From: Methylophilus sp. TWE2
GTDB taxonomy: Bacteria; Pseudomonadota; Gammaproteobacteria; Burkholderiales; Methylophilaceae
Direction: 5' to 3'
Assembly (NCBI RefSeq): GCF_001183865.1
Contig: NZ_CP012020.1
Span: 868,001 to 932,000 of the forward strand
Length of the DNA stretch: 64,000 bases
Shown: positions 43,539 to 52,636 of the stretch, in pieces
Numbering within the stretch: position 1 is the stretch's first letter
Layout of the letters: each line of letters begins with the position of its first letter
Made by a program: the position numbers and the translations under genes
Notes under the pieces: generated by a model
Told to the model about the DNA's origin: nothing
Database searches by the model: none
The model's input: the letters and a program-made list of their open reading frames with translations, nothing else

Positions 43539-43565
43539 TTAGCACTCAAAGCATGAGAGTGCTAG
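43539..43565. promoter_or_regulatory. CIRCE operator (HrcA site) upstream of rpoH
   Basis: TTAGCACTC (43539-43547), nine bases, GAGTGCTAG (43557-43565): the CIRCE consensus TTAGCACTC-N9-GAGTGCTAA with one mismatch. HrcA repression of rpoH would link the negative and positive heat-shock circuits. Confidence 0.85.
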
Positions 43566-43581
43566 CCTATTTGAAAGTTCC
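43554..43581 (-). promoter_or_regulatory. Putative sigma-E promoter of rpoH overlapping CIRCE
   Basis: On the minus strand GGAACTT (43581-43575), 16 bases, then TCTCA (43558-43554), close to the sigma-E pattern GGAACTT-N16-TCTGA. The start point would fall inside CIRCE, so HrcA would block it. Confidence 0.5.
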
Positions 43582-43918
43582 AGAGGATTTAGATAAGAGC
43601 ACTTTATTTTCCTGTCATTTTGGAAGTGGGAGCGGTTGCGGAAAAATAGGCGGATACTCGTCAGGCGGACAGGAGACTGCACTTTGAGCAGAGGTGAGTA
43701 AGGAATGTAATAAAAAAAGGTGCAAAATCCTTGCCCTGATAAAACAACGTTCTGAACAAGGGGCATTCCAGGCGCATCATTTATAAGACGCGTGTTGAAA
43801 GCGAACGCTTATCAATCGGTTGTTACGGTTAAAATTAATGAAGTCAGCAAGACTATAGAATAGCAATCCTGGCTGACTTCTTCCTTACACAGCAGTGTTT
43901 TGGGCAATCATCAATGCA
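43582..43918. other. Non-coding stretch between rpoH and the next gene
   Basis: No credible gene. A nine-base inverted repeat GAAGTCAGC / GCTGACTTC (43840-43880) lies 38 bases beyond the stop at 43919 and may end that transcript. Confidence 0.45.
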
Positions 43919-44368
43919 TTAATCTTTACCATGGCCGTGGCCACGACCATTGCCAGGGCCACCACCTTTACCGGGCCCGCCTCCATGTCTGTGATCGTCA
44001 TGATGATCCCATCTGTCAGGGCCTCCAGGTCTACCTGCATGCGCATTGTAGCGAGGGACGTAGACATTTTGATACCAGCTGTCTTGCACAAAATATACTT
44101 GTCTACCGCATGCGCCATAATTTCCACAATAACGGCCCCATTTTTTCATATGGCCGGGGGGTACATGTAAATACAAAGGCGGTTGTACGACGGCGACTGG
44201 TGGCGGCTGGATGATCACTGGCTGGGGATAAATGACTTGAGGCGCGGGGTAGGCATCCCCAAGAACGATTTGCCCATAAAAGCCAGGCTGGCCGACTGTC
44301 ACGGCCACGCCTGCACTGGCAGTCATTGAGCCCGCCATCAGTAATGCACTCACCAATAAATTTTTCAT
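43919..44368 (-). CDS. Exported Pro/Gly/His-rich protein
   Basis: 149 residues. Signal peptide about 1-19 ('ASA-GV'). The mature part has 'QPGFYGQIVLGD', a proline-rich stretch ('PAPQVIYPQPVIIQPPPV'), a conserved core 'YLHVPPGHMKKWGRYCG', 'ACGRQVYFV', and a Gly/His-rich tail from about 118. Proteins of this shape recur in Betaproteobacteria without a known function. The His-rich tail could bind metal (inference). Confidence 0.8.
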   Translation of the reverse strand: MKNLLVSALLMAGSMTASAGVAVTVGQPGFYGQIVLGDAYPAPQVIYPQPVIIQPPPVAVVQPPLYLHVPPGHMKKWGRYCGNYGACGRQVYFVQDSWYQNVYVPRYNAHAGRPGGPDRWDHHDDHRHGGGPGKGGGPGNGRGHGHGKD

Positions 44369-44745
44369 GATTTGTTCGCCCTTATTTAAATGAACACGCT
44401 TTAAAACGCATAAAAGTTTTACGCGCTGACATTCTAAAAAGCGGGTTGTGTAGAGGGCAGTCTCATCATTCTGATAGCGATGTCAGAATGTTCTGACGCA
44501 AGCGAGGGACTTTTTCCGGTAGATTTTTGCATGAATTTCAACGACCAAGTCGCAAACCTTAGTTCCATTTTAGAAGCGCTCAGTCTTCCGGTTTCTAATG
44601 AATTTCTGACAAGGCAATCAGCCATGAGCGGATAATTTTACGGCTTATCGCGTTTTAACATGGCCTCACACATTGCTTAATTCACTTTAAATTTCCGGAT
44701 ATCGGTGCAATGTGGCGGTCATCCGGAAGCGAAAAGGAGATAGTT
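44369..44745. other. 377-bp non-coding stretch
   Basis: No supported gene. A 63-codon open frame on the minus strand (44434-44625) has no ribosome site or recognisable pattern. An inverted pair around 'CATTCTGAtagcgatgTCAGAATG' lies near 44467-44490. Confidence 0.4.
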
Positions 44746-44910
44746 ATGGCTTCAAATCAAAACAGTACCCGTGGAGGCTCTAGTGAACAACATGCAAAAG
44801 CTGGTAGCCAAAGCCACAAGAACCAAGGTAGTAACCAAGGGTCTTCCACCCGCGGTGGTTCCAGCCAACAACACGCCAAGGCTGGTAGCCAAAGTCATAA
44901 AAATAGTTAA
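44746..44910 (+). CDS. Small KGG-like stress-repeat protein
   Basis: 54 residues from the ATG at 44746 (GGAGATAG just ahead). It consists of two nearly identical units, 'STRGGSSEQHAKAGSQSHKN' and 'STRGGSSQQHAKAGSQSHKN', joined by 'QGSNQGS'. This resembles the KGG stress-induced repeat (PF10685) found in small hydrophilic proteins made in stationary phase, drying or osmotic stress. It stands next to a trehalose gene, in keeping with a stress role. A strong terminator follows. Confidence 0.75.
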   Translation: MASNQNSTRGGSSEQHAKAGSQSHKNQGSNQGSSTRGGSSQQHAKAGSQSHKNS

Positions 44911-44922
44911 TTGATGACGATG

Positions 44923-44956
44923 CCCGGCGAAGCATTGCTTCACCGGGTAATTTTTT
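44923..44956 (+). terminator. Terminator after the KGG-like gene
   Basis: CCCGGCGAAGC, loop ATT, GCTTCACCGGG (one mismatch), then TAATTTTTT. Confidence 0.85.
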
Positions 44957-45049
44957 GAGCTGTCGTGCCAGCCATTGACCTTCATGGAAGAAGGCAGATG
45001 GCTTACCTTCATTGCAATGCGTGACCTCATAGGAAAGCGGTGATAAGCC

Positions 45050-46921
45050 ATGATTAGACGGTTCCCTATCGGTGCAGAACCTCATCCGGAAGGTGGCATC
45101 CACTTTCGTATCTGGGCGCCTAAGGCCCATACACTTTCCCTCGTATTAAACGATCATCTTACCTCACCAGTGAGGTTGCAGCCTGAGAGCGATGGCTATT
45201 GGTCGGTGCTATTGCCTCAAGTCCAGGCGGGCGATAAATACCAGTTCCAGATCAATGATGACACATGCTTGTATCCTGATCCTGCTTCGCGATACCAGCC
45301 GGCAGGGCCACATGCAGCTTCTTGCATTGTCAATTCTGCGTTGTTCCCTTGGACAGATGGCGCATGGACTGGCCTCCCCTCTGGTCGGCATGTATTGTAT
45401 GAAATGCATATTGGGACTTTTACGGAAGCAGGGACCTATGAGGCCGCAGCAAAAGAATTAAAAGAGTTGGCGCGGCTGGGGATTACAACCATAGAGCTGA
45501 TGCCGGTGGCAGAATTTGATGGCGATTTTGGCTGGGGTTATGATGTGGTGGGCTTTTTTGCACCTTATCATGGTTATGGCACGCCCGATGATTTTCGTGC
45601 GTTTGTGAATGAAGCCCATGCCCAGGGCATGGCAGTGATCTTGGATGTGGTCTACAACCATGTCGGTTCAAGTGGCGCTTATTTCAGCGTTTTCAGTGAC
45701 CACTATTACTCGGAGCGCTATAGCAGCGACTGGGGGGCGGCGATCAATTTTGATGGCCCAGCATCGGCTGCGGTGAGGGAGTATTTCATTGCCAATGTCT
45801 GCTACTGGATACAAGAGTTTCACCTCGATGGCTTGCGCTTTGATGCCACCCATTTTATTCATGATGCGTCCCCGGTACATATCATTGCAGAAATGGTCAA
45901 CCGCGCCAGGCAGGTGGCGGCGCACAAAACACTTTATTTCATTGGTGAAAACGAGTCCCAGCAGGCATCTGCAACCGCGCCTGTTGACCAAGGAGGCTTT
46001 GGCCTGGATGCAGTGTGGAATGATGATTTTCACCATGCAGCCAATGTCGCTGCACGCGGCAAGCGCGAGGCGTATTTTCACGATTACAAAGGTAGCGCAC
46101 AGGAACTTATTTCACTGATTAAGTGGGGCTACCTGTACCAGGGGCAGTATTACGCCTGGCAGAAGAAAGTACGTGGCACACCTGTGCTGGACAAAGCAGC
46201 AAGCTGTTTTATCCATTATCTGCAGAATCATGATCAAATCGCTAATTCCGGCTTTGGCAAACGGTTGCATCAGCATATCCATCCAGGTGCCATGCGTGCC
46301 ATGACGGCATTGTTATTGCTGGGGCCGCAAACGCCCTTACTGTTTCAGGGGCAGGAGTTCGGCGCTTCTGCACCTTTCCTGTTTTTTGCCGACCATGCGC
46401 CGGAAATGGCTGCCAGCGTAGAGATTGGCCGGACAGAGTTTCTATCGCAGTTTCCAAGCTTGCAAAGCCCCTTGAGTCTTGCCTATATGCACAGGCCAGA
46501 AACCCGCAAAACCTTTGAGCGTTGCAAGCTTGATTTTACCGAGCGTGAACGGCACGCAGGTATTTATCAGTTGCACCATGACTTGCTGGCCTTGCGTCGC
46601 GAAGATCCCGTATTCGCCGACCCTTACAGCATTGATGGTGCCGTCTTGTCTGAAGACGTGTTTCTGATGCGATTCTTTGCTGAGAGTCCTGATATGGACC
46701 GGTTACTCGTCGTGAACCTGGGTATAGATATGTGGTGTGAGTCCATCGCAGAGCCACTTCTTGCCCCCACAGCCCATTGCCAGTGGCAACTTATCTGGTC
46801 AAGCGAGCATCCCAAATATGGCGGGGAGGGGATTCATGGTATTGATTTGAGCCATTCTTTTGTGATTTCGGGTCACTCGGCGCAGGTGTTTATCGCTGTC
46901 ACGAGTGCTGTGGAGGGTTGA
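45050..46921 (+). CDS. treZ: Malto-oligosyltrehalose trehalohydrolase
   Basis: 623 residues. N-terminal CBM48-like domain (about 8-95), then a GH13 barrel with nucleophile Asp265 in 'GLRFDATH', acid/base Glu300 in 'FIGENE' and the 'NHDQIAN' motif. 'DATHFIHDAS' rather than the branching-enzyme sequence points to TreZ. It frees trehalose from maltooligosyl-trehalose; the usual partner TreY is not in the window. The debranching gene follows at once. Confidence 0.9.
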   Translation: MIRRFPIGAEPHPEGGIHFRIWAPKAHTLSLVLNDHLTSPVRLQPESDGYWSVLLPQVQAGDKYQFQINDDTCLYPDPASRYQPAGPHAASCIVNSALFPWTDGAWTGLPSGRHVLYEMHIGTFTEAGTYEAAAKELKELARLGITTIELMPVAEFDGDFGWGYDVVGFFAPYHGYGTPDDFRAFVNEAHAQGMAVILDVVYNHVGSSGAYFSVFSDHYYSERYSSDWGAAINFDGPASAAVREYFIANVCYWIQEFHLDGLRFDATHFIHDASPVHIIAEMVNRARQVAAHKTLYFIGENESQQASATAPVDQGGFGLDAVWNDDFHHAANVAARGKREAYFHDYKGSAQELISLIKWGYLYQGQYYAWQKKVRGTPVLDKAASCFIHYLQNHDQIANSGFGKRLHQHIHPGAMRAMTALLLLGPQTPLLFQGQEFGASAPFLFFADHAPEMAASVEIGRTEFLSQFPSLQSPLSLAYMHRPETRKTFERCKLDFTERERHAGIYQLHHDLLALRREDPVFADPYSIDGAVLSEDVFLMRFFAESPDMDRLLVVNLGIDMWCESIAEPLLAPTAHCQWQLIWSSEHPKYGGEGIHGIDLSHSFVISGHSAQVFIAVTSAVEG

Positions 46922-46923
46922 GC

Positions 46924-48972
46924 ATGTCGTCTTTACAAATAAACCGAGTGTTGCAAATCCAGGATGATCCTTATGCATTGCTGAGCCAGGAGTGGCTGGT
47001 GACCAATGGCTTGGGCGGCTATGCTTCAGGGACCATTTCTGGCGCCGTGACCCGGCGTTACCATGGGTTCTTAACAGCCTCCTTACCTGCGCCGCTAGGC
47101 CGTATTGTCATGTTAAATCATCTTTCCGAGCAGGTGATCCGTTCGGATGGCATGCGTATTGACCTCACTGCCGAGGAGTTTAGCGGCCGTCGGCTGCATA
47201 TGCCGGGTTCTCAATATTTAAAGGAGTTCCGCCTTGAAATGGGGTTGCCAATCTGGCGCTATGATATGGATGGGGTGATTCTTGAGAAACGGGTGCTGAT
47301 GCCTTATGGGCAGAATACTGCCCACATTACTTACGAACTGATTGAAGGTGATCTGCTGCAACTTGAACTGCGGCCTTCTATCCACTTCCGTCCTCAGGAG
47401 GCCACAGTAGATCGGGAGTTCGCCAAGGATTACACGCTGGTCGTTAAAGACGACCTGTTTGAAATCCACGGTGGTGACCCTTATCCTCCGGTCCGGCTCT
47501 GTATTTGTGGCGAGCATGCTATTTTTATCATGGACAGGCGCAAACATTCGGATATTCACTTCCGCGTCGAAGAAGCGCGTGGCTATCCGCATACTGGCCA
47601 TCACTGGAGCCCGGGCGCGTTTGCGTTGACCATGGTCAAGGGCAAGCCATCTACCCTGATTGCCTCGACCGAATCCCTGGAGGTCATGCGTTCAAAACTG
47701 CCGCAGGAAGCCAATGAGGTGGAAATTCGACGTAGACAGGCGTTATTGCAATCTGCTTCGCCAGTGTTGCAACACGGCATGGGGGCAGAGCTTGTCCTCG
47801 CAGCAGACCAGTTTATTATCACACCGGCAGGCAGACCCGATGAGTCTGTGAGCGCGAAAGCTTCTGGCAGTGACGCCAGGACCATTATCGCTGGCTATCA
47901 CTGGTTTACCGATTGGGGACGCGACACTATGATCAGCCTAGAGGGCTTGACCCTGGCAACTGGCCGCCAGCAAGAGGCAGGGTATATTTTGCGCACGTTT
48001 GCCAATCATGTGCGTGATGGCCTTATCCCCAATATGTTTCCCGAACACGATAAAACCGGCGTGTATCATACGGCTGATGCCACGTTGTGGTTTTTTCATG
48101 CCTTGCATCGCTATGTTTCCGCCACGCAAGATAGAGAGACTTTGCGTGCCATCTTGCCCAAATTGATTGATATCGTGAAGCATCATTTACGTGGCACGCA
48201 ATTCAATATTGGCATTGACCCTGCCGATGGTTTGCTGAAACAGGGCGCAGAAGGCTATCAACTGACCTGGATGGACGCTAAGGTTAATGGATGGGTGGTG
48301 ACGCCCCGCCGTGGCAAGGCCGTGGAACTGAATGCGTTGTGGTATAACGCGGTGCGCCTGCTGGCTACCTGGATCCGCCAGGAAGATGGCGAACACGCCA
48401 CGGCGTGGCTGCAAGAGGTCGCCGAGCAAGCCTATGACTCATTCAATACACGGTTCTGGTATGCCAAAGGCGGTTATTTATACGATGTTGTCGATGGCGA
48501 AACCGGAGACGATACTGCCTGCCGGCCCAACCAACTGCTCGCGATCTCGCTTGATCACGAAGTGCTGCATCAAATCAAATGGCAGCCGGTGTTTGAAACT
48601 GCAAAAAGGGAATTACTGACGCCTTATGGCTTGCGTTCTCTATCCAAGGACCATCCAGACTATAAGCTGGCGTATGTGGGGGACCTCATGGCCAGGGATG
48701 CCGCTTACCATCAAGGTACCGTCTGGGGCTGGCTTATCGGCCCCTATATTGACGCCTGGTTAAAAGTAGACCCTGACGCCGGGCCACAAGCGCATCAGTT
48801 ACTTCTGGATTTTGACCGGCACCTGAATGAGGCCGGCATAGGCACCATCAGCGAAGTGTTTGATGCCGAAGCGCCTTACACCCCAGGCGGCTGCATTGCG
48901 CAAGCCTGGAGTGTGGGTGAGGTCTTGCGTTGTCTGGCTAAAACCGCCTCTCCACCCACTCTCATCCAGTAA
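46924..48972 (+). CDS. Amylo-alpha-1,6-glucosidase / glycogen debranching enzyme
   Basis: 682 residues from the ATG at 46924, which has GGAGGG six bases ahead; a TTG at 46918 abuts that site and is rejected. N-terminal GDE_N domain ('EWLVTNGLGGYASGTISGA', 'RRYHGFL') and C-terminal GH133-type alpha/alpha barrel with 'WFTDWGRDTMISLEGL' and 'DAKVNGWVVTPRRGKAVE', the catalytic regions. It removes alpha-1,6 branches from glycogen or similar glucan, feeding TreZ/TreY or breakdown. It begins two bases after the treZ stop. Confidence 0.9.
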   Translation: MSSLQINRVLQIQDDPYALLSQEWLVTNGLGGYASGTISGAVTRRYHGFLTASLPAPLGRIVMLNHLSEQVIRSDGMRIDLTAEEFSGRRLHMPGSQYLKEFRLEMGLPIWRYDMDGVILEKRVLMPYGQNTAHITYELIEGDLLQLELRPSIHFRPQEATVDREFAKDYTLVVKDDLFEIHGGDPYPPVRLCICGEHAIFIMDRRKHSDIHFRVEEARGYPHTGHHWSPGAFALTMVKGKPSTLIASTESLEVMRSKLPQEANEVEIRRRQALLQSASPVLQHGMGAELVLAADQFIITPAGRPDESVSAKASGSDARTIIAGYHWFTDWGRDTMISLEGLTLATGRQQEAGYILRTFANHVRDGLIPNMFPEHDKTGVYHTADATLWFFHALHRYVSATQDRETLRAILPKLIDIVKHHLRGTQFNIGIDPADGLLKQGAEGYQLTWMDAKVNGWVVTPRRGKAVELNALWYNAVRLLATWIRQEDGEHATAWLQEVAEQAYDSFNTRFWYAKGGYLYDVVDGETGDDTACRPNQLLAISLDHEVLHQIKWQPVFETAKRELLTPYGLRSLSKDHPDYKLAYVGDLMARDAAYHQGTVWGWLIGPYIDAWLKVDPDAGPQAHQLLLDFDRHLNEAGIGTISEVFDAEAPYTPGGCIAQAWSVGEVLRCLAKTASPPTLIQ

Positions 48973-48993
48973 CTAAAAGTGTCCCTACTCGCT

Positions 48994-49602
48994 TTACTTA
49001 TTGATATTCCTGATCGCCATCCAGCCTGATTCGTGCATGCAGGCCACGAAAGCGCGTTTATAGGTTTGTGTCTTGTAATCCGGCAGATATGTCGGCCCCA
49101 GTTTTTTCTCACAGGCGACCTGATCCCGTTTTAACTGTTCAGGAAATGCCCCCATTTTCCACCACGAATTAATTGAATACTCCACGTCAGGGCCGTCATT
49201 AATCGTGCTGTGTGGCGCGGCCTCTGTCGCAGGCTCTTTTGCCGGAATTGCTTGCACTGACGTCGGCGCAGTCTTAGCGGCAGTAGCTTGTGGTTTTTTT
49301 GCAACGGCCGCTGACTCTTCTTTTGCGATTGAGTCTTTTGATAATTCAATAAAAGGACTAGATTTAGTCTGCGTCGCTTCGCGATTATCAGTGGCTTCTA
49401 TGGTCGCAAACAAGGGGTCAAACGCATCTACCTTTGGTTTTTTCCAGCCATGCTCAGCGAGGCAAGCTGAGAGCTGGTCCCCACTGCCGCGGCAAGCCTG
49501 GTGCGCGCGGTCTATTTCCTGCTGGCTACCGCCTTGCTTGTAAGAAAGCTCTCCACACCCCGTTAATAAAGCGATTAAACCTACGTAAGTTAAAAGACGC
49601 AT
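48994..49602 (-). CDS. Lipoprotein of unknown function
   Basis: 202 residues. Lipoprotein signal with lipobox 'LLTGC' (12-16). Two Cys-containing segments at the ends ('HQACRGSGDQLSACLAEHGW' near 34-53, 'VACEKKLG...AFVACMHESGW' near 162-195) flank an Ala/Lys/Thr-rich linker. The paired 'AC..E.GW' units look like an internal repeat. No family recognised. Confidence 0.75.
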   Translation of the reverse strand: MRLLTYVGLIALLTGCGELSYKQGGSQQEIDRAHQACRGSGDQLSACLAEHGWKKPKVDAFDPLFATIEATDNREATQTKSSPFIELSKDSIAKEESAAVAKKPQATAAKTAPTSVQAIPAKEPATEAAPHSTINDGPDVEYSINSWWKMGAFPEQLKRDQVACEKKLGPTYLPDYKTQTYKRAFVACMHESGWMAIRNINK

Positions 49603-49696
49603 TGCGAGTCCTGTTCATGATTTGGTATGCGCAGTCTAGCGGGCTTTGACTGACATCGCCACTACGCAAATTGACGTATTTGTCCTACACACCCCT

Positions 49697-49750
49697 CTCG
49701 TTAAGCTGAGCGCAAGTTTTGATCAACTGTGATTGTTTGAATTTAACGAG
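49697..49750. promoter_or_regulatory. Inverted repeat in the fmdC promoter region
   Basis: CTCGTTAA (49697-49704) and TTAACGAG (49743-49750) are a perfect eight-base inverted repeat 38 bases apart, the second just ahead of the ribosome site. A regulator or mRNA fold is possible. The right arm is part of a 17-base sequence also found at 51-67. Confidence 0.35.
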
Positions 49751-49764
49751 AAAGGGAGTTTTTG

Positions 49765-50958
49765 ATGAACAACTTGAAAAAATGTGCCTTACATACTGCA
49801 GTAGTAATGGCTTGTGGCCTGGGTGCACAACTGGCAAATGCAGGTGCCACCATCAGCTTTGGTGAAGATAAGTATATCAGTGCTGGCTTTGGTTTTATTA
49901 CCAGTTATAACTCTGTTGAAGATGCAGCCAACAACGGTAGCGATCGTTCAAAAGATTTCACGCTTGACAGTGCACGTTTGTATTTGTCTGGCTCTTTCAA
50001 TAAATACATCAAAGGGATGCTGAATACCGAAAAATCTGGTGGTGGCTCCGCTGGTAGTAACGTAGAAGTGATTGATGCCAACGTCCAGTTTCAGTTGACG
50101 CCAGAAGTTGCGATCTGGGCAGGCCGTTTCCTCTCACCTAGTGACCGCGCCAATATGGCTGGCCCATACTACTCTATGGGTGGTGGCTATTGGGCAAATA
50201 TCGCGTCACGCTACGGCTGGAACGGTGGTGTGATTGGCCGTGATGAAGGTGTCGCTGTGGTGACAAGTTTCCTGGAAGACCATCTGGCAGTTTCATTTGG
50301 TGCTTTTGAAGGCGATAACATTTTCCGTTTTAGCGGTCCAGCAGGGGCGCGGTTGGGTGCTCAAGAGAGTGCCACTGTTAAAGATAACCTGATGTATGCG
50401 GGCCGTGTGCAATATAACTTCTGGGATGCTGAACCAGGTTATTACGGTACAGGTAATTACTTTGGCGCAAAAGATATCCTGTCTATTGGTATTGCTGGCC
50501 GTATGAAGAAAGATGGCGCAATCAGTTCAATTGCTGGGGTGGTCGGTGATTATAAGTCCTACAGCGTTGACTTCTTGTTAGAGAAGAAAGATGTGGGTCC
50601 AGGTACATTCTCCGCAGAGGCAGCCTACTACTACTACGATACAGACAATGTCTTCCTGGCTGAGCAAGGGCATGCTTATTCCGCAGGTTTGGGCTATCTG
50701 TTCAACGAGCCTGTTGGCTGGGGTAAGTTCATGCCTATCGTTCGTTACCAGAAATTTGATGCGGATGGTTTGACCAGTGGCGCTAGTGTAAATACACGCC
50801 GGGATGCCGATACCAAGCGTTTCGAAATTGGTGCCAACTACGTTATCGCTCCTTACAACTCTGTGATTACCGCCACATACGGCAAAACAGATGCACCTAC
50901 AACAACTGGATCCACAAGCGATAACTTCTTCAAAGTCGCATTACAGATGCAGTTCTAA
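49765..50958 (+). CDS. fmdC: Outer-membrane porin for short-chain amides and urea
   Basis: 397 residues from the ATG at 49765 (AAGGGAG upstream). Signal peptide about 1-26 ('ANA-GA'). The mature protein alternates polar and hydrophobic residues as in beta-barrels and ends 'FKVALQMQF', the C-terminal Phe needed for outer-membrane assembly. FmdC of Methylophilus methylotrophus is an amide/urea-inducible porin encoded directly before fmdA, as here. It is the first gene of the cluster. Confidence 0.88.
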   Translation: MNNLKKCALHTAVVMACGLGAQLANAGATISFGEDKYISAGFGFITSYNSVEDAANNGSDRSKDFTLDSARLYLSGSFNKYIKGMLNTEKSGGGSAGSNVEVIDANVQFQLTPEVAIWAGRFLSPSDRANMAGPYYSMGGGYWANIASRYGWNGGVIGRDEGVAVVTSFLEDHLAVSFGAFEGDNIFRFSGPAGARLGAQESATVKDNLMYAGRVQYNFWDAEPGYYGTGNYFGAKDILSIGIAGRMKKDGAISSIAGVVGDYKSYSVDFLLEKKDVGPGTFSAEAAYYYYDTDNVFLAEQGHAYSAGLGYLFNEPVGWGKFMPIVRYQKFDADGLTSGASVNTRRDADTKRFEIGANYVIAPYNSVITATYGKTDAPTTTGSTSDNFFKVALQMQF

Positions 50959-50999
50959 TCAACACCTTATAACCCTTTCCCACAAAGGAGATGAGCGTA

Positions 51000-52223
51000 A
51001 TGAAAACAATAGTGAAGTTGGATTTGGATAAGAAACCCTGGGAGCAGGACGGCCAGATTCATAACCGCTGGCACCCCGACCTGCCAATGATTGCCATGGT
51101 GAAGCCAGGGGATGAGTTCCGCGTCGAGTGCATGGACTGGACAGGTGGCCAAATCGGCAACAACGATAGCGCCAATGATATCCGTGACGTAGACCTGACC
51201 CAGGTGCACTACCTGAGCGGCCCGATTGGTGTTGAAGGTGCCGAGCCAGGTGACCTGATGGTGGTGGATATTCTGGATGTAGGGACTTTTGAAGACCAGC
51301 AATGGGGTTTTAACGGCCTGTTTGCCAAAGAAAATGGTGGTGGGTTTCTGACAGACCATTTCCCTGAAGCAAGTAAGTCTATCTGGGACTTCCACGGGGT
51401 TTACACGACTTCCCGACACGTGCCAAAAGTACGTTATGCCGGCATCATGCACCCGGGTTTGATCGGCTGCCTGCCATCACGTGAATTGCTGGAAAAGTGG
51501 AATGAGCGTGAAGCTGCGCTGATTGCCACCGATCCTAACCGTGTGCCAGCACTGGCGTTGCCACCCGAGCCACAGTCTGCCGTGATGGGCAAACTGACTG
51601 GTGACGCTGCCAAGAAAGCTGCGATGGAGGGTGCACGTACGGTGCCACCTCGTGACCACGGCGGTAACTGCGACATCAAGAACCTGACCAAAGGCTCCAA
51701 GGTGTACTTCCCGGTCTATGTGAAAGATGGTGGCCTCTCCATGGGTGACCTGCACTTCTCACAAGGCGATGGCGAAATCACATTCTGTGGTGCGATTGAA
51801 ATGGCCGGTTACCTCGATATCAAGGTAAGCCTGATCAAGGATGGTGTGAAGAAGTACGGTATCAAGAACCCTATCTTCCAGCCTAGCCCGATCACACCAA
51901 CTTATCGCGACTATGTGATCTTCGAAGGTATCTCTGTAGATGAAGCAGGCAAACAACACTACCTGGATGTGCATGTGGCTTATCGCCAGGCTTGCTTGAA
52001 CGCCATCGAGTACCTGAAGAAATTCGGTTACAGCGGTGAACAGGCGGTTTCCATCCTGGGGACGGCACCGGTAGAAGGGCATATCAGCGGCATTGTCGAT
52101 ATCCCTAACGCTTGCGCCACCTTGTGGATCCCGACCGAGATCTTTGAGTTTGATATCCGTCCTAATGCGGAAGGACCGAAGATTATGGTGCCTCCAGGCG
52201 TAGATGTTTCATTTACCTCATAA
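51000..52223 (+). CDS. fmdA: Formamidase
   Basis: 407 residues from the ATG at 51000, nine bases after AAAGGAG; an ATG at 50991 touches that site and is rejected. Acetamidase/formamidase family: 'HNRWHPDLPM', 'VECMDWTGGQI', 'VHYLSGPIGVEGAEPGD' and 'PRDHGGNCDIKNL' are signature segments. It hydrolyses formamide to formate and ammonia in the cytoplasm, giving nitrogen and, for a methylotroph, oxidisable C1. Confidence 0.95.
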   Translation: MKTIVKLDLDKKPWEQDGQIHNRWHPDLPMIAMVKPGDEFRVECMDWTGGQIGNNDSANDIRDVDLTQVHYLSGPIGVEGAEPGDLMVVDILDVGTFEDQQWGFNGLFAKENGGGFLTDHFPEASKSIWDFHGVYTTSRHVPKVRYAGIMHPGLIGCLPSRELLEKWNEREAALIATDPNRVPALALPPEPQSAVMGKLTGDAAKKAAMEGARTVPPRDHGGNCDIKNLTKGSKVYFPVYVKDGGLSMGDLHFSQGDGEITFCGAIEMAGYLDIKVSLIKDGVKKYGIKNPIFQPSPITPTYRDYVIFEGISVDEAGKQHYLDVHVAYRQACLNAIEYLKKFGYSGEQAVSILGTAPVEGHISGIVDIPNACATLWIPTEIFEFDIRPNAEGPKIMVPPGVDVSFTS

Positions 52224-52235
52224 GGAGTTGCGCAG

Positions 52236-52574
52236 ATGCCTTTGTATGAATATGAGTGTGACAGTTGTGGCGTGTTTACCGCGCTACGCAAAATGAGTGA
52301 GTCCAGCTTGCCTGCCGAATGTGACTGCTGTGGTGCCGAGAGCCCACGCATCCTGTCGGTGCCCAAGCTGGCCATCATGGACAAAATGCAACGGTCCGCG
52401 CATGAACGTAACGAGAAATCTGCGAACGATCCGCGTACAGCCAGACGTTCCAGCTGTGGCTGTACCGGATCACACACTTGTAAAACCAAGCCGCCGGTGA
52501 ACCAGGATACAGGCAAACCAGGCTTGCAAATGCAGACCAAGAAAACGGCCAGGCCGTGGATGGTCGGGCATTAA
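52236..52574 (+). CDS. fmdB: FmdB-family zinc-ribbon protein
   Basis: 112 residues. N-terminal FmdB zinc ribbon with Cys8/Cys11 ('YEYECDSCG') and Cys29/Cys32 ('ECDCCG'), then a basic, disordered tail with a further 'SSCGCTGSHTC' cluster. FmdB was proposed as a regulator of formamidase expression; the exact role is unproven. It lies 12 bases after fmdA. Confidence 0.92.
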   Translation: MPLYEYECDSCGVFTALRKMSESSLPAECDCCGAESPRILSVPKLAIMDKMQRSAHERNEKSANDPRTARRSSCGCTGSHTCKTKPPVNQDTGKPGLQMQTKKTARPWMVGH

Positions 52575-52636
52575 TCAGCGATATCAATCCCTTAATCATT
52601 GATTTTTATTGATTTATCCATAAAGGAGAAGAAGTA

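Noticed and set aside
44434..44625. 63-codon minus-strand frame
   Set aside because: No ribosome site, no family pattern, atypical composition.
49640..49764. Possible sigma-54/NtrC promoter of fmdC
   Set aside because: Expected for nitrogen genes, but no TGGCAC-N5-TTGCA match is visible.
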